A DNA stretch of 64,000 nt. Source: Leifsonia sp. fls2-241-R2A-40a. Its GTDB lineage: Bacteria; Actinomycetota; Actinomycetes; Actinomycetales; Microbacteriaceae. The stretch covers positions 2,914,001 through 2,978,000 of the forward strand of contig NZ_JARVRS010000001.1 in NCBI RefSeq assembly GCF_030209575.1, given 5' to 3'. Both the position numbers and the translations under genes were made by a program. Each line of letters starts with the position of its first letter. The first letter of the stretch is position 1. Positions 9,119 to 17,879 of this stretch are shown one piece after another. Below the pieces are notes generated by a model. The model was not told where the DNA came from, made no database searches, and saw only the letters and a list, made by a program, of their open reading frames with translations.

Positions 9119-9814
9119 TTAGCGAGCGCGCTGTGCGCGGACCTTCATCGGGTCGATGCCCTTCGGGATCGGCATCTGGTTCTCCATCGACTGGAGACGG
9201 TTGCTGATCGCCAGGACCTCGGCCTTGGTGAGGGTCGGCTTGATCTTCGCCAGAGTGCGCGGGACCTTGTGGAGCGGAACCGAGTTCGCATCCGGCCCGA
9301 CGGTGATGATCGTGACGGGGACGTTCGGCAGCACGCGGTTGACCTTGCGGCGTTCCTCGTCCACCATCCGCTTGGTGCGGGTGGCCGGACCCTCGCTGAT
9401 CAGCACGACGCCGCCGCGGCCGGTCGCCCGGTACACCGCATCCTGCGTCTTGCCGTTGACGGCCACCGGCATCTCGGAGCCGCGCCAGCTGCGCTTCAGG
9501 GACGAGCGCAGCACGGCGCCGACGGCACCCGGCTGGCCCTCGATCTGCGAGTAGGCGGCACGCTCGGCGCGCCGGCCGAGGATGATCAGCGCGAGCAGGA
9601 CGCCCGCGAGCACTCCCGCGACGATCCACAGCACCATCGTGAAGATGTTCCCGCCGGACAGGAACACCGCCAGAAGCACGCCGATAAGGATCGGGAGGAC
9701 AGCCCCGAGCACGATGTACAGCACCGCGCGGTCGTCGTAGCGACGGGTCATCTGGAAGACCTGCCACATCTGCTTCAGACGGCCGGGCTCCTTGGTGGAC
9801 TTGTCCTTTGCCAT
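9119..9814 (-). CDS. DUF4191 membrane protein
   Basis: A 231-residue protein of the actinobacterial DUF4191 family, regularly found beside lipA; no function is established. A basic N-terminus (KQMWQVFQMTRRYD) precedes two adjacent transmembrane helices near residues 31-55 and 58-80, then a cytosolic domain of about 150 residues containing GRGGVVLISEG and ending in a helical RLQSMENQMPIPKG segment. It follows lipA on the same strand after 62 bases, with a TATCCT box 7 bases before its ATG, so it can be transcribed on its own. A GGAG overlaps the same stretch, so a conventional leader cannot be ruled out. Confidence 0.88.
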   Translation of the reverse strand: MAKDKSTKEPGRLKQMWQVFQMTRRYDDRAVLYIVLGAVLPILIGVLLAVFLSGGNIFTMVLWIVAGVLAGVLLALIILGRRAERAAYSQIEGQPGAVGAVLRSSLKRSWRGSEMPVAVNGKTQDAVYRATGRGGVVLISEGPATRTKRMVDEERRKVNRVLPNVPVTIITVGPDANSVPLHKVPRTLAKIKPTLTKAEVLAISNRLQSMENQMPIPKGIDPMKVRAQRAR

Positions 9815-9821
9815 AGCTCCA

Positions 9822-9827
9822 AGGATA
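9822..9827 (-). promoter_or_regulatory. -10 box TATCCT, leaderless type
   Basis: TATCCT on the minus strand ends 7 bases before the ATG at 9814. Confidence 0.5.
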
Positions 9828-9876
9828 CCGGCTCGGGGACGTTCCCAGACACCGGTTCGCTACCGGATGAGCGCTC

Positions 9877-10839
9877 TCAGGAGACCGCCTGCGCGAAGCC
9901 GAGCGTCGCGTCGGCGAGGTGCTTCAGCTCGTCCGGCACCGGCCGTCCCTTCGCCTGCATCGACTGCGCCCACAGGCGCCCCGCGCGGTACGACGAACGC
10001 ACCAGCGGGCCGGCGAGAACGCCGAGGAATCCGATCTCCTCCGCCTCCTCCTTCAGCTCCACGAACTCGTCCGGATGCACCCAGCGTGCGACGGGCAGGT
10101 GGCGCGGGCTCGGCCGCAGGTACTGGGTGATCGTGATGATGTCCGTCCCGGCGTCGTGGAGGTCGCGGAGAGCCGCGCTCACTTCGTGGCGCTCCTCTCC
10201 CATCCCGAGGATGAGGTTGGACTTCGTGATCAGCCCCGCCGCGCGTCCCTGCGTGAGCACATCCAGCGACCGCTCGTAGCGGAACGCCGGGCGGATGCGC
10301 TTGAAGATCCGCGGGACCGTCTCGACGTTGTGCGCGAACACCTCCGGCCGCGCCGAGAACACCTCGGCGAGGTGAGCCGGGTTGCCGGAGAAGTCGGGCA
10401 CGAGGATCTCGACGCCGGTTCCCGGCGACTGGCGGTGGATCTCGCGGATCGTCTCGGCGTACAACCACGACCCCTCGTCCTCCAGGTCGTCGCGGGCGAC
10501 GCCCGTCACGGTGGCGTAGCGGAGCCCCATCCGCTCGACGGACTCGCCGACCCGTCGCGGCTCGTCGCGGTCGAAGTCGGCGGGCTTGCCCGTGTCGATC
10601 TGGCAGAAGTCGCACCGGCGGGTGCACTGCGAACCGCCGATGAGGAACGTGGCCTCGCGGTCCTCCCAGCACTCATAGATGTTCGGGCACCCGGCCTCCT
10701 GGCAGACCGTGTGCAGGTCCTCCGACTTCACCAGGCTCTGCAGCTGCCGGTATTCCGGGCCCATCTTCGCCTTGGTCTTGATCCACTCCGGCTTGCGTTC
10801 GATCGGCGTCTGGGCGTTGCGGATCTCGAGACGCAGCAT
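9877..10839 (-). CDS. lipA: Lipoyl synthase LipA
   Basis: Radical SAM enzyme that inserts two sulfur atoms into protein-bound octanoyl groups, completing lipoate on the E2 subunits and GcvH. The 320-residue protein shows both iron-sulfur clusters: the auxiliary cluster [12 protein letters not shown] (C-x4-C-x5-C), the radical SAM cluster CTRRCDFC (C-x3-C-x2-C), and the C-terminal RSSYRAG whose serine ligates the auxiliary cluster. The ATG at 10839 has GAGGGA 6 bases upstream and is preferred over an in-frame GTG at 10857. It follows lipB by 23 bases, so lipB-lipA form an operon. The client protein SucB is encoded 2.3 kb upstream. Confidence 0.97.
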   Translation of the reverse strand: MLRLEIRNAQTPIERKPEWIKTKAKMGPEYRQLQSLVKSEDLHTVCQEAGCPNIYECWEDREATFLIGGSQCTRRCDFCQIDTGKPADFDRDEPRRVGESVERMGLRYATVTGVARDDLEDEGSWLYAETIREIHRQSPGTGVEILVPDFSGNPAHLAEVFSARPEVFAHNVETVPRIFKRIRPAFRYERSLDVLTQGRAAGLITKSNLILGMGEERHEVSAALRDLHDAGTDIITITQYLRPSPRHLPVARWVHPDEFVELKEEAEEIGFLGVLAGPLVRSSYRAGRLWAQSMQAKGRPVPDELKHLADATLGFAQAVS

Positions 10840-10862
10840 CCGGCGTCCCTCGGGCACGGCGC

Positions 10863-11522
10863 TCACGCGACGGCCTCGGCGGAGGTGAACTCCAGGTCGA
10901 AGGCCTCCATGACGAGCGGGGCGACGTCCTGCGGCGTGACGGTGCGGCCGAGCACCCGCGAGATCGTGGTGACGCCGGCGTCGCGGATGCCGCAGGCGAC
11001 GATGCGCTCGTAGGCGTCGAGACTGTTGGAGCAGTTCAGCGCGAAGCCGTGCATGGTGACGCCCTCCGCGACCCGGATGCCGATGGCGGCGATCTTCTCG
11101 TCGCGGGTGGCGCCGGGGTTGTTGGCTGGGCGCATCCACACGCCGGATCGGCCCTCGATCTGCTCGCCGTGGACGTCGAGCCGTGCGAGGACGTCGATGA
11201 GGACCCGTTCGAGAGCGCGCACGTATCCGACGACATCGATGGGGTCGTGGAGGCGGAGGATCGGGTACCCGACGAGCTGCCCCGGCCCGTGCCAGGTGAT
11301 CTTGCCGCCCCGGTCGACGTCGACGACGGGAGTCCCGTCGGTCGGACGCTCGCTCGGGTCGGTGCGCTTGCCCGCGGTGTACACGGGCGAGTGCTCGAGG
11401 AGGATGACGGTATCGGGCGCCCGGCCTGCGACGACAGCGGCGTGCAGGGCACGCTGCTGCTGAAGGGCCTCGAGATACGGCACGGAGTTGGCGCTTAGCC
11501 CCGTGACGTCATACGTGGTCAC
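10863..11522 (-). CDS. lipB: Octanoyltransferase LipB
   Basis: Transfers octanoate from acyl carrier protein to lipoyl domains, the first step of lipoate synthesis. The 219-residue protein contains [13 protein letters not shown], the core motif [17 protein letters not shown], the conserved lysine in KIAAIGIRV and the nucleophilic cysteine in [14 protein letters not shown]. Two in-frame GTG codons compete for the start, 11528 and 11522. The TAGACT box directly abuts the first and lies 6 bases before the second, so by the leaderless rule seen across the window I choose 11522. lipA follows in the same operon. Confidence 0.95.
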   Translation of the reverse strand: MTTYDVTGLSANSVPYLEALQQQRALHAAVVAGRAPDTVILLEHSPVYTAGKRTDPSERPTDGTPVVDVDRGGKITWHGPGQLVGYPILRLHDPIDVVGYVRALERVLIDVLARLDVHGEQIEGRSGVWMRPANNPGATRDEKIAAIGIRVAEGVTMHGFALNCSNSLDAYERIVACGIRDAGVTTISRVLGRTVTPQDVAPLVMEAFDLEFTSAEAVA

Positions 11523-11528
11523 CCGCAC

Positions 11529-11534
11529 AGTCTA
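11529..11534 (-). promoter_or_regulatory. -10 box TAGACT, leaderless type
   Basis: TAGACT on the minus strand lies 6 bases before the GTG at 11522 and touches the alternative GTG at 11528. It decides the lipB start in favour of 11522. Confidence 0.55.
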
Positions 11535-11641
11535 GGTGCGCCGACGGCCGTCTGCTCACAGGCGGGTGGTGTCGACCGTTCTCCACGGTTGTTCGGGATG
11601 CGTCGATGTGGGTTCGTGCATTCGGCTGGGATGGGCGGGTG

Positions 11642-13162
11642 ATGCTTTCCCGCTTGTCCTCCCGTCCTCGTCCCGCCACGGCCGCCGAGCTGCTGCGTGC
11701 GGCCAACTCCATCGCTGCGTCTCGGGGTTGGCAGGTGGGAGGGACGGCTCGGGAGGCGCGCGGTGACCCGGGGGAGGAGGTGCGGCTTCTGGTGGCCGGT
11801 GAGGGGCTTCCGGGCCCGAGCGTGCTGCGTCTGAGGGTGCGGCCGGCGGCCGGGGCCTCGCCACCGAACGTCCCGGGTCGTCAGGCCGCCAGGAGCGAGC
11901 ATCTGGTCGGAGTCGTCTGCGAGCCGTGGACGCTGTCACTGCGCGCCACCGAGGCGGAGGCGGTGGTCCTGGGTCCCGCTCCGGAGGCGGATCTCGAGCG
12001 GCTGCTGAGGGAACGCGGCGGGCTCGATGGTGGCGAGGCCGCGACCATCCTCCTCGGCGTTGCTGCGGGGATCGCCGCTCTGCACCTGGCCGGTTGGAGC
12101 GGGCCGGAGCTTTCGCCTACCGACATCGCCTTCGTTCGGGACGGCTGCCCGGCGCTGGACGGGCTCGACGCGCTGACGGTGTGGACGCCGACCGCTGCGG
12201 TCGCGGATGCCGACGCCTTCCACGGTCTGGCGCGGACGGTGTGCCTGAGGGTTGCGGACGGCTCCGGGATGCGGTTGCTCGCGGCGGTCGAGGCGGGCCT
12301 GCGCCGAGGTCGGTGGACGGGGGTCGAGGAGTCGGTGCTGGCGGCGGTCTCACCGTCGGCGGTTCGGCTGGTCACAGCAGAGGACGGTCCGGAGGTCGTT
12401 GGGTCTCCGGGAGGTTTTCGGAGCGCGCGCACGAACGGTCGATCCACCGGCCACAGAGCCGTCGCTCTGCTTGGACGCGCCATGGATGCGCTGGACGGGA
12501 ACCCGACGCGGGCGCTCACCCGACGATTGCGGGAGTGGATGCAACGGCGGCCGGCGCTCGTGGCCGCGGGTCTTGTGCCGATCGTGCTCGCAGGGGTGCT
12601 GGTCGTCGTCCTGCCTCCCGCCGGCGGCGGCAGTGCATCAGCGGCCGGCGAGGCGCGAGCGTTGCAGACGTCGGTGAGGAGCGCGCCGCCTACATCGGCG
12701 GTCGCATCGCCGTCGGCGGGGAGCGCCTCGGCGTCCGCGAGGAGCGCCTCGCCGTCGGCCGCTGCGTGGCCGTCGCAGGGCGGGTCGCCGTCGGTCCCCG
12801 CGCCGAGCGGTTCAGACGGTCGCGGCGCTGCTGCTGACGACGATCCGGTGGACGCCGCCCGAAGGCTGCTCGACGAGCGGGAGGCGTGCTTCCGGGGAGC
12901 TGTTGCACGTCGCGGCTGTCTGGACGCGGTGCTGGACGGCACCGCGGCCCTTGCGGCGTCGGAGACGGCCGCTGTGGGGACCGACGGGGCGGCGGCCTCC
13001 CGTGATTACACCGGTGCGCAGCTGAGCCTGGTGGAGCGATGGGGCGGCGCGGCGCTGGTCAGTGTCGCCCCGGACGCGGCCCGGACGCCGAAAAGCGAAC
13101 CGGCCTCGCTCCTGCTGGTGAGGAGCGAGGCCGGTTGGCGCTTGCGGGCGGTGTTCCCGTGA
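11642..13162 (+). CDS. Membrane-anchored protein with a degenerate kinase-like domain
   Basis: A 506-residue protein with no family I can name. Three parts are visible. Residues 1 to about 240 resemble the C-lobe of a Ser/Thr kinase: IAALHLAGWSGPELSPTD sits where kinases have the H-x-D catalytic loop and CPALDGLDALT where they have DFG, but the catalytic aspartate, lysine and DFG are all absent. One transmembrane helix follows near residues 303-323 (LVAAGLVPIVLAGVLVVVLP). The rest is an external Ser/Ala/Pro-rich linker and a small C-terminal domain with one cysteine pair (ACFRGAVARRGC). The start is uncertain: ATG 11606 is in frame and 12 codons longer. It diverges from lipB and ends 5 bases from the sucB stop. 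Confidence 0.7.
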   Translation: MLSRLSSRPRPATAAELLRAANSIAASRGWQVGGTAREARGDPGEEVRLLVAGEGLPGPSVLRLRVRPAAGASPPNVPGRQAARSEHLVGVVCEPWTLSLRATEAEAVVLGPAPEADLERLLRERGGLDGGEAATILLGVAAGIAALHLAGWSGPELSPTDIAFVRDGCPALDGLDALTVWTPTAAVADADAFHGLARTVCLRVADGSGMRLLAAVEAGLRRGRWTGVEESVLAAVSPSAVRLVTAEDGPEVVGSPGGFRSARTNGRSTGHRAVALLGRAMDALDGNPTRALTRRLREWMQRRPALVAAGLVPIVLAGVLVVVLPPAGGGSASAAGEARALQTSVRSAPPTSAVASPSAGSASASARSASPSAAAWPSQGGSPSVPAPSGSDGRGAAADDDPVDAARRLLDEREACFRGAVARRGCLDAVLDGTAALAASETAAVGTDGAAASRDYTGAQLSLVERWGGAALVSVAPDAARTPKSEPASLLLVRSEAGWRLRAVFP

Positions 13163-13167
13163 ACGGG

Positions 13168-14703
13168 TCAGAGACCGAGGTTGGCCTCGAAGTTGCCGCC
13201 TTCGAGGCGGTTCTTCACCGCGACGAGGAAGCGGGCCGCGTCGGCGCCGTCAACGATGCGGTGATCGTAGGACAGAGCCAGGTAGACCGTCGAACGGATG
13301 GCGATGGAGTCGCTGCCGTCGGCCGAGATCACGACCGGCTTCTTCGCGACGATGCCCGTGCCCAGGATCGCGACCTGCGGGAGGAACACGAGCGGGGTGT
13401 CGAACAGGGCGCCGCGCGAACCGGTGTTGGTCAGCGTGAACGTGCCGCCCGCGAGCTCGTCCGGCTTCAGCCGGTTGTCGCGGGTGCGCTCGGCGAGGTC
13501 GGCGATCTCCTTGGCGAGGTTCGCGATGTCCAGGTCGGACGCGTTGCGCACCACCGGGGTGAGCAGGCCGCGCTCGGTGTCCACGGCGATCGAGATGTTC
13601 TCGTGGTCCGGGTACACGATATTGTCGCCGTCGACCGTCGCGTTGATGACAGGGTACGTCTTCAGCGCCTCGGCTGCGGCCAGAGCGAAGAACGGCAGGA
13701 AGGAGAGCTTCACGCCGGTCTTGGCCAGGAAGTCGCCCTTCACGCGGTCGCGCAGTGCGGCGACCTTGGTGACGTCGACCTCGACCACGCTCGTGAGCTG
13801 CGCGGTCGACTGCATCGAGACGACGGCGCGCTCGGCCACGACCTTGCGCAGACGCGACATCGGCTGCGTGGTGCCACGCAGCGGCGACACCTCGGGGGCC
13901 GGAGCCGCGGTGGCCGCAGCAGAGCCGGAGGCGGCCGGAGCGGCAGCCGCGAGGATGTCCTCCTTGCGGATGCGACCGCCGACGCCGGTGCCGGTGACGC
14001 TGGAGAGGTCGACACCCTGTTCGTTCGCCAGCTTGCGGACGATGGGCGTCACGTAGCCGGCGTTGCCGGCGTGGGCGCCGCCCGATGAAGCGGGCGCAGC
14101 GGCCGGAGCAGGAGCAGCCTGCGCAGCCGGAGCGGCCTGGGCGGGCGCCGCCTGAGCCGGAGCCGCCTGAGCCGGTGCTGCCTGCGGAGCCGGAGCGGCC
14201 TGCGCGGGAGCCGCCTGCGGGGTGGGGGCCTCCTGGGCGGGGGCAGCCTGAGCAGGCGCCTCCTGGGCAGGCGCCTCCTGGGCGGGAGCTTCCTGGGCGG
14301 GTGCGGCGGGCGCCTCCTGCGGCGCAGCCTGCTCGGCGGGCGCGGCCTCAGCCGGCGCGGCCTCGGCAGGCGCTGCCTGCTCGGCGGGCGCCGCCTCAGC
14401 GGGCGCGGCCTCAGCCGGTGCAGCCTCAGCAGCCGGAGCGGCCGGCGCCTCAGCGGCCGCGCCGGAGCCGTCGCCGATCGTCACGAGCGCGGTCCCCACC
14501 TCGACGGTCTCGTCCTCCTGCACCAGGATCGCCTCGATGACGCCGGCGACCGGCGACGGGATCTCGGTGTCGACCTTGTCGGTCGAGACTTCGAGCAGGG
14601 GCTCGTCCACCTCGACACGGTCGCCAACGTTCTTCAGCCAGCGTGTGACCGTGCCTTCCGTGACGCTCTCGCCGAGCGCCGGGAGGCTGACGGATTCGCT
14701 CAT
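13168..14703 (-). CDS. sucB: Dihydrolipoamide acyltransferase E2 (2-oxoglutarate dehydrogenase type)
   Basis: E2 core of a 2-oxoacid dehydrogenase complex, transferring the acyl group from lipoate to CoA. Domain order in 511 residues: one lipoyl domain (1-77) with the modified lysine in STDKVDTE (Lys43); a linker of more than 100 residues made of Ala-Pro-Glu and then Ala-Pro-Gln repeats; a peripheral-subunit binding domain near 217-252 ([20 protein letters not shown]); and the catalytic acyltransferase domain with [13 protein letters not shown] near the end. The complete SucB-type N-terminus ([20 protein letters not shown]) favours succinyltransferase, but the exact acyl substrate is inferred. 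It lies 79 bases after lpdA (E3) on the same strand. Confidence 0.93.
   Translation of the reverse strand: MSESVSLPALGESVTEGTVTRWLKNVGDRVEVDEPLLEVSTDKVDTEIPSPVAGVIEAILVQEDETVEVGTALVTIGDGSGAAAEAPAAPAAEAAPAEAAPAEAAPAEQAAPAEAAPAEAAPAEQAAPQEAPAAPAQEAPAQEAPAQEAPAQAAPAQEAPTPQAAPAQAAPAPQAAPAQAAPAQAAPAQAAPAAQAAPAPAAAPASSGGAHAGNAGYVTPIVRKLANEQGVDLSSVTGTGVGGRIRKEDILAAAAPAASGSAAATAAPAPEVSPLRGTTQPMSRLRKVVAERAVVSMQSTAQLTSVVEVDVTKVAALRDRVKGDFLAKTGVKLSFLPFFALAAAEALKTYPVINATVDGDNIVYPDHENISIAVDTERGLLTPVVRNASDLDIANLAKEIADLAERTRDNRLKPDELAGGTFTLTNTGSRGALFDTPLVFLPQVAILGTGIVAKKPVVISADGSDSIAIRSTVYLALSYDHRIVDGADAARFLVAVKNRLEGGNFEANLGL
14085..14460 (-). repeat. Low-complexity Ala/Pro/Glu-Gln linker repeats in sucB
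   Basis: Imperfect 12-15 base repeats encode [10 protein letters not shown] units and then [20 protein letters not shown] units. They form the flexible swinging arm of E2, and the array length is expected to vary between strains. Confidence 0.85.
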
Positions 14704-14745
14704 GAGCTTTTCTCCTTCAAAACCTGATCGTTCAGTAGCTTATTG

Positions 14746-14776
14746 CAGGCGGGTCCGCACGAGACGGACCCGCCTG
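14746..14776 (-). terminator. Strong hairpin between lpdA and sucB
   Basis: A perfect 12-base stem (CAGGCGGGTCCG) with a 7-base loop lies 6 bases after the lpdA stop on the minus strand. It probably ends or attenuates lpdA transcription before sucB. Confidence 0.75.
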
Positions 14777-14782
14777 GTCGTC

Positions 14783-16156
14783 CTAGAGGGTGTGCAGCGG
14801 CTTGCCCGCGAGGTACAGGAACGCCTCGCCGAGCGACTCGTTCTGCGTCGGGTGCGCGTGCACGAGAGGAGCGATGTCCTCCGGGTACGCCTCCCAGTTC
14901 ACGACCAGCTGCGCCTCGCCGATGAGCTCGCCGACGCGGGCGCCGATCATGTGCATGCCGACGACCGGGCCGTCGTTCACGCGCACGACCTTGACGCTGC
15001 CGTTGGTGCCGATGATCTCGCTGCGGGCGTTGCCGGCCAGGCTGTAGTCGTAGCTGCTGACGGCGTCGGCACCGTACTGCTCGACGGCCTTCGCCTCGGT
15101 CAGGCCGACGGATGCGACCTCGGGGTCGCAGTAGGTGACCTTCGGGATGTTGACGTCGGGGACGACGATCGGGTTGAGACCCGCGATCTCCTCCGCGACG
15201 AAGATGCCCTGCTGGAAGCCGCGGTGCGCGAGCTGCAGGCCCGGGACGATGTCGCCGACGGCATACACGCCGGGGATGTTGGTCGCGAGGCGCTCGTCGG
15301 TGATGACGAAGCCGCGGTCCATGGTGACGCCGACCTCGTCGAACCCGAGGCCCTGGGTCAGTGGTCCACGGCCGACGGCGACGAGCAGCAGGTCGGCCTC
15401 GATCGTGTTGCCGTTCTCGAGGGTGACGACGACGCCCTGCTCGTTCTGAGTCACGCCCTGGAAGCGGACACCGAGGCTGTAGTCGATGCCACGACGACGG
15501 AAGGCGCGCTCCAGCGACTTGCTGATGGACTCGTCCTCGTTGGGGACGAGGTGCGGGAGCGCCTCGATGATGGTGACGTCCGAGCCGAACGACTTCCAGA
15601 CGCTGGCGAACTCGACGCCGATGACGCCGCCGCCGAGGACCGCGACCTTCTTCGGGACGAAGTCGAGCTCGAGCGCCTGCTCGCTGGTGATGACGCGGCC
15701 GCCGGTCTCGAGGCCCGGAAGCGAGCGCGAGTAGGAGCCGGTGGCCAGGATGACGTTCTTGCCGACGATCATGTCGTCGCCGACCTGCACGGTGGTGGGG
15801 GAGACCAGACGGCCCTCGCCCTCGATCACCGTGATGCCGCGGGCCTTCACCAGACCCTGCAGGCCCTTGTACTTCTTCGCGACGATGCCGCGGCGGTACT
15901 CGGTGACACCGTTGATGTCGACGCCCTGGAGCTGCGTCACGATGCCGTACTTCGACGACTCCCGCGAATAGTCCGCGATCTCGGCCGCGTGGAGCAGCGC
16001 CTTCGTCGGGACACAGCCACGGTGGAGGCAGGTGCCACCGACCTTGTCCTTCTCGATCATGCCGACGGTGAATCCGAGCTCGGCCGCACGCAGCGCTGCT
16101 GCGTAGCCTCCACTCCCACCGCCGAGCACCACAATGTCAAAGTTCTGCTCAGACAC
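14783..16156 (-). CDS. lpdA: Dihydrolipoyl dehydrogenase (E3)
   Basis: Flavoenzyme that reoxidises dihydrolipoamide with NAD+ as E3 of 2-oxoacid dehydrogenase complexes. The 457-residue chain has the FAD-binding VVLGGGSGGYAAALRAAELG, the redox disulfide GGTCLHRGCVP, the NAD-binding GGGVIGVEFASV, the ATNIPGVYAVGDI flavin motif, and the C-terminal HAHPTQNE with the catalytic His-Glu pair. The GTG at 16156 follows GAGGGAG at 7 bases; an in-frame start 12 codons earlier has no ribosome site. It sits downstream of pepA and upstream of sucB, all on the minus strand. Confidence 0.96.
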   Translation of the reverse strand: MSEQNFDIVVLGGGSGGYAAALRAAELGFTVGMIEKDKVGGTCLHRGCVPTKALLHAAEIADYSRESSKYGIVTQLQGVDINGVTEYRRGIVAKKYKGLQGLVKARGITVIEGEGRLVSPTTVQVGDDMIVGKNVILATGSYSRSLPGLETGGRVITSEQALELDFVPKKVAVLGGGVIGVEFASVWKSFGSDVTIIEALPHLVPNEDESISKSLERAFRRRGIDYSLGVRFQGVTQNEQGVVVTLENGNTIEADLLLVAVGRGPLTQGLGFDEVGVTMDRGFVITDERLATNIPGVYAVGDIVPGLQLAHRGFQQGIFVAEEIAGLNPIVVPDVNIPKVTYCDPEVASVGLTEAKAVEQYGADAVSSYDYSLAGNARSEIIGTNGSVKVVRVNDGPVVGMHMIGARVGELIGEAQLVVNWEAYPEDIAPLVHAHPTQNESLGEAFLYLAGKPLHTL

Positions 16157-16231
16157 CCAGCTACTCCCTCGCGCATCAGGATCATGTGACACGATTTGCC
16201 GCCCAGAGGGGTGGCCCCGGGAGACGTGTTG

Positions 16232-16253
16232 ATGGGCGGGATTTCCCGCCCAT
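16232..16253 (-). terminator. Hairpin after pepA
   Basis: A perfect 10-base stem (ATGGGCGGGA with its complement) around TT lies 9 bases after the pepA stop on the minus strand, before the lpdA start. Confidence 0.65.
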
Positions 16254-16262
16254 ACGACCCTA

Positions 16263-17750
16263 CTACTTCCCGGAAAAGCTCTCGGCCAGGCGGATGAGCG
16301 CCCTTACGCTCACCGCGGACGGGCCCTTTCCGGTGAATCCGTACGGCGCCGCCGGGCTCTTCGCGGGGCCCGCGATGTCCAGGTGCGCCCAGGGGATGCG
16401 CGGCGCGTCGTCCTCTTCTCCGGTGCGTCCGACGAACTCCTGCAGGAACACCCCGGCGAGCAGCGCGCCGCCCGCGGTGTTGCCCGGGTTCGCGTTGGCG
16501 ATGTCGGCGACGTCGGAGTTGATCGTGGCGCGCAGTTCGCCGGGAAGCGGCATCGGCCAGAGCAGCTCGCCGGTCTCCTTCGCAGCGGTCAGCACCTCGT
16601 CGACGAGGTCGTCGGAGCCCATCAGGGCGGCGTAGCGGGTGCCGAGCGCGACCATGGCGGCGCCCGTCAGGGTCGCCACGTCGACGATCGCGTCGGGCTG
16701 CTCCTCGCTCGCGGCGACCAGCCCGTCGGCGAGGACGAGGCGTCCCTCCGCGTCGGTGTTGAGCACCTCGACCGTCCGGCCTCCGCGGATGCGCAGCACG
16801 TCGTTGGGCCGGATGGCGGACCCGGACGGCATGTTCTCCGCCAGGCACAGCCACGCCGTGACGCGCACCGGCAGCGCGAGGCGGGCGGCCGCGAGCGCGA
16901 CGGCGAGCACGGTCGCCGCGCCCGTCATGTCGTACTTCATCCCGACCATGCCCGTCGGAGGCTTCAGCGAGAGGCCGCCCGAGTCGAACGTGATGCCCTT
17001 GCCCACGAGGGCGAGGTGACGGGTTGCGCCGTCGGGGGAGTAGGAGACCTTGACCAGGCGCGGCGGACGCGTCGAACCCTGCCCGACGCCCAGGATGCCG
17101 CCGAACCCGTCCGCGGCGAGCTGCTCCTCGTCCCACACGGTGACGTTGACGGGGAGGTCCGCCGCTGCGGCCTCGGCGCGGTCGGCGAAGGTCGCGGGGT
17201 AGAGGTCGAGCGGCGGGATGTTGACCAGATCCTTGACCAGCGAGGCGGCCTCGGCGACCGCCGACGCGCGAGAGACGAGTGCGTCCGCGTCGGCGGTGGC
17301 GGCTCCGAGCACCTCGATCGACGCGACCGGATCCTTCGCAGCAGCCCTGCTCTTCTCGCGGTACTCGGTGAATGCGTAGGCGCCGAGCGCTGCTCCCTCG
17401 AGCACCGCACCCAGCTCGGCGTCGCTCTCCGCAGGAAGGTCGAGCGCGACGGCCGCCGTCCCCGCCAGCTGGCGGATGGCGCTCCCGGCGGCGTAGCGGA
17501 CGGCGTCCTCGCCGCCCTCGGGCAGTCCGATCACGGCGAGCGAGGGGCCGGACCCCAAGCCGGGGAGCCGCACGAGCTCATCCTTCCCGCCGCTGAAGCC
17601 CACGTCGCGCAGCTGCTGCGCCAGTTCGTCCCGACGAGAGCCGGAGAGCACGGTCACGCCGTCACGGCCGACCCGTGCGGCGGTCACGAGCACGTCGGCT
17701 GCGGTGGCGGGGGTGGATGCGTCGGTCAGGGTCAGCGCTGGTGCGGTCAT
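16263..17750 (-). CDS. pepA: Leucyl aminopeptidase (M17 family)
   Basis: Cytosolic metallo-aminopeptidase releasing N-terminal residues from peptides. The 495-residue length is typical. The C-terminal catalytic domain shows KGITFDSGGLSLKP (Lys and Asp metal ligands), YDMTGAATVLAVALA and the family signature NTDAEGRLVLADGL with its metal-binding Asp/Glu and catalytic arginine. The N-terminal domain is poorly conserved as usual. The ATG at 17750 lies 6 bases after TAGGGT, so the mRNA is probably leaderless. It diverges from the PAC2 gene. Confidence 0.95.
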   Translation of the reverse strand: MTAPALTLTDASTPATAADVLVTAARVGRDGVTVLSGSRRDELAQQLRDVGFSGGKDELVRLPGLGSGPSLAVIGLPEGGEDAVRYAAGSAIRQLAGTAAVALDLPAESDAELGAVLEGAALGAYAFTEYREKSRAAAKDPVASIEVLGAATADADALVSRASAVAEAASLVKDLVNIPPLDLYPATFADRAEAAAADLPVNVTVWDEEQLAADGFGGILGVGQGSTRPPRLVKVSYSPDGATRHLALVGKGITFDSGGLSLKPPTGMVGMKYDMTGAATVLAVALAAARLALPVRVTAWLCLAENMPSGSAIRPNDVLRIRGGRTVEVLNTDAEGRLVLADGLVAASEEQPDAIVDVATLTGAAMVALGTRYAALMGSDDLVDEVLTAAKETGELLWPMPLPGELRATINSDVADIANANPGNTAGGALLAGVFLQEFVGRTGEEDDAPRIPWAHLDIAGPAKSPAAPYGFTGKGPSAVSVRALIRLAESFSGK

Positions 17751-17756
17751 GCTTCG

Positions 17757-17762
17757 ACCCTA
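17757..17762 (-). promoter_or_regulatory. -10 box TAGGGT, leaderless type
   Basis: TAGGGT on the minus strand ends 6 bases before the pepA ATG at 17750. Confidence 0.55.
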
Positions 17763-17867
17763 ACGCGGGGCCGTGCCGCATCCCCCGGCGTAGCGGCCTT
17801 ACCGCGTGTTCGCTGTGGGCGTGCAGCCAGGCGGCGCTGACCCGGGTTCCGCTTCCGGGGTCCGCTC

Positions 17868-17873
17868 TAGAGT
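17868..17873 (+). promoter_or_regulatory. -10 box TAGAGT, leaderless type
   Basis: TAGAGT ends 6 bases before the ATG of the PAC2 gene at 17880. Confidence 0.6.
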
Positions 17874-17879
17874 TGAAGC

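Noticed and set aside
14085-14460. Repeat array in sucB as a CRISPR or mobile repeat
   Set aside because: The repeats are in frame, have no spacers and encode the normal Ala-Pro linker of E2 proteins.
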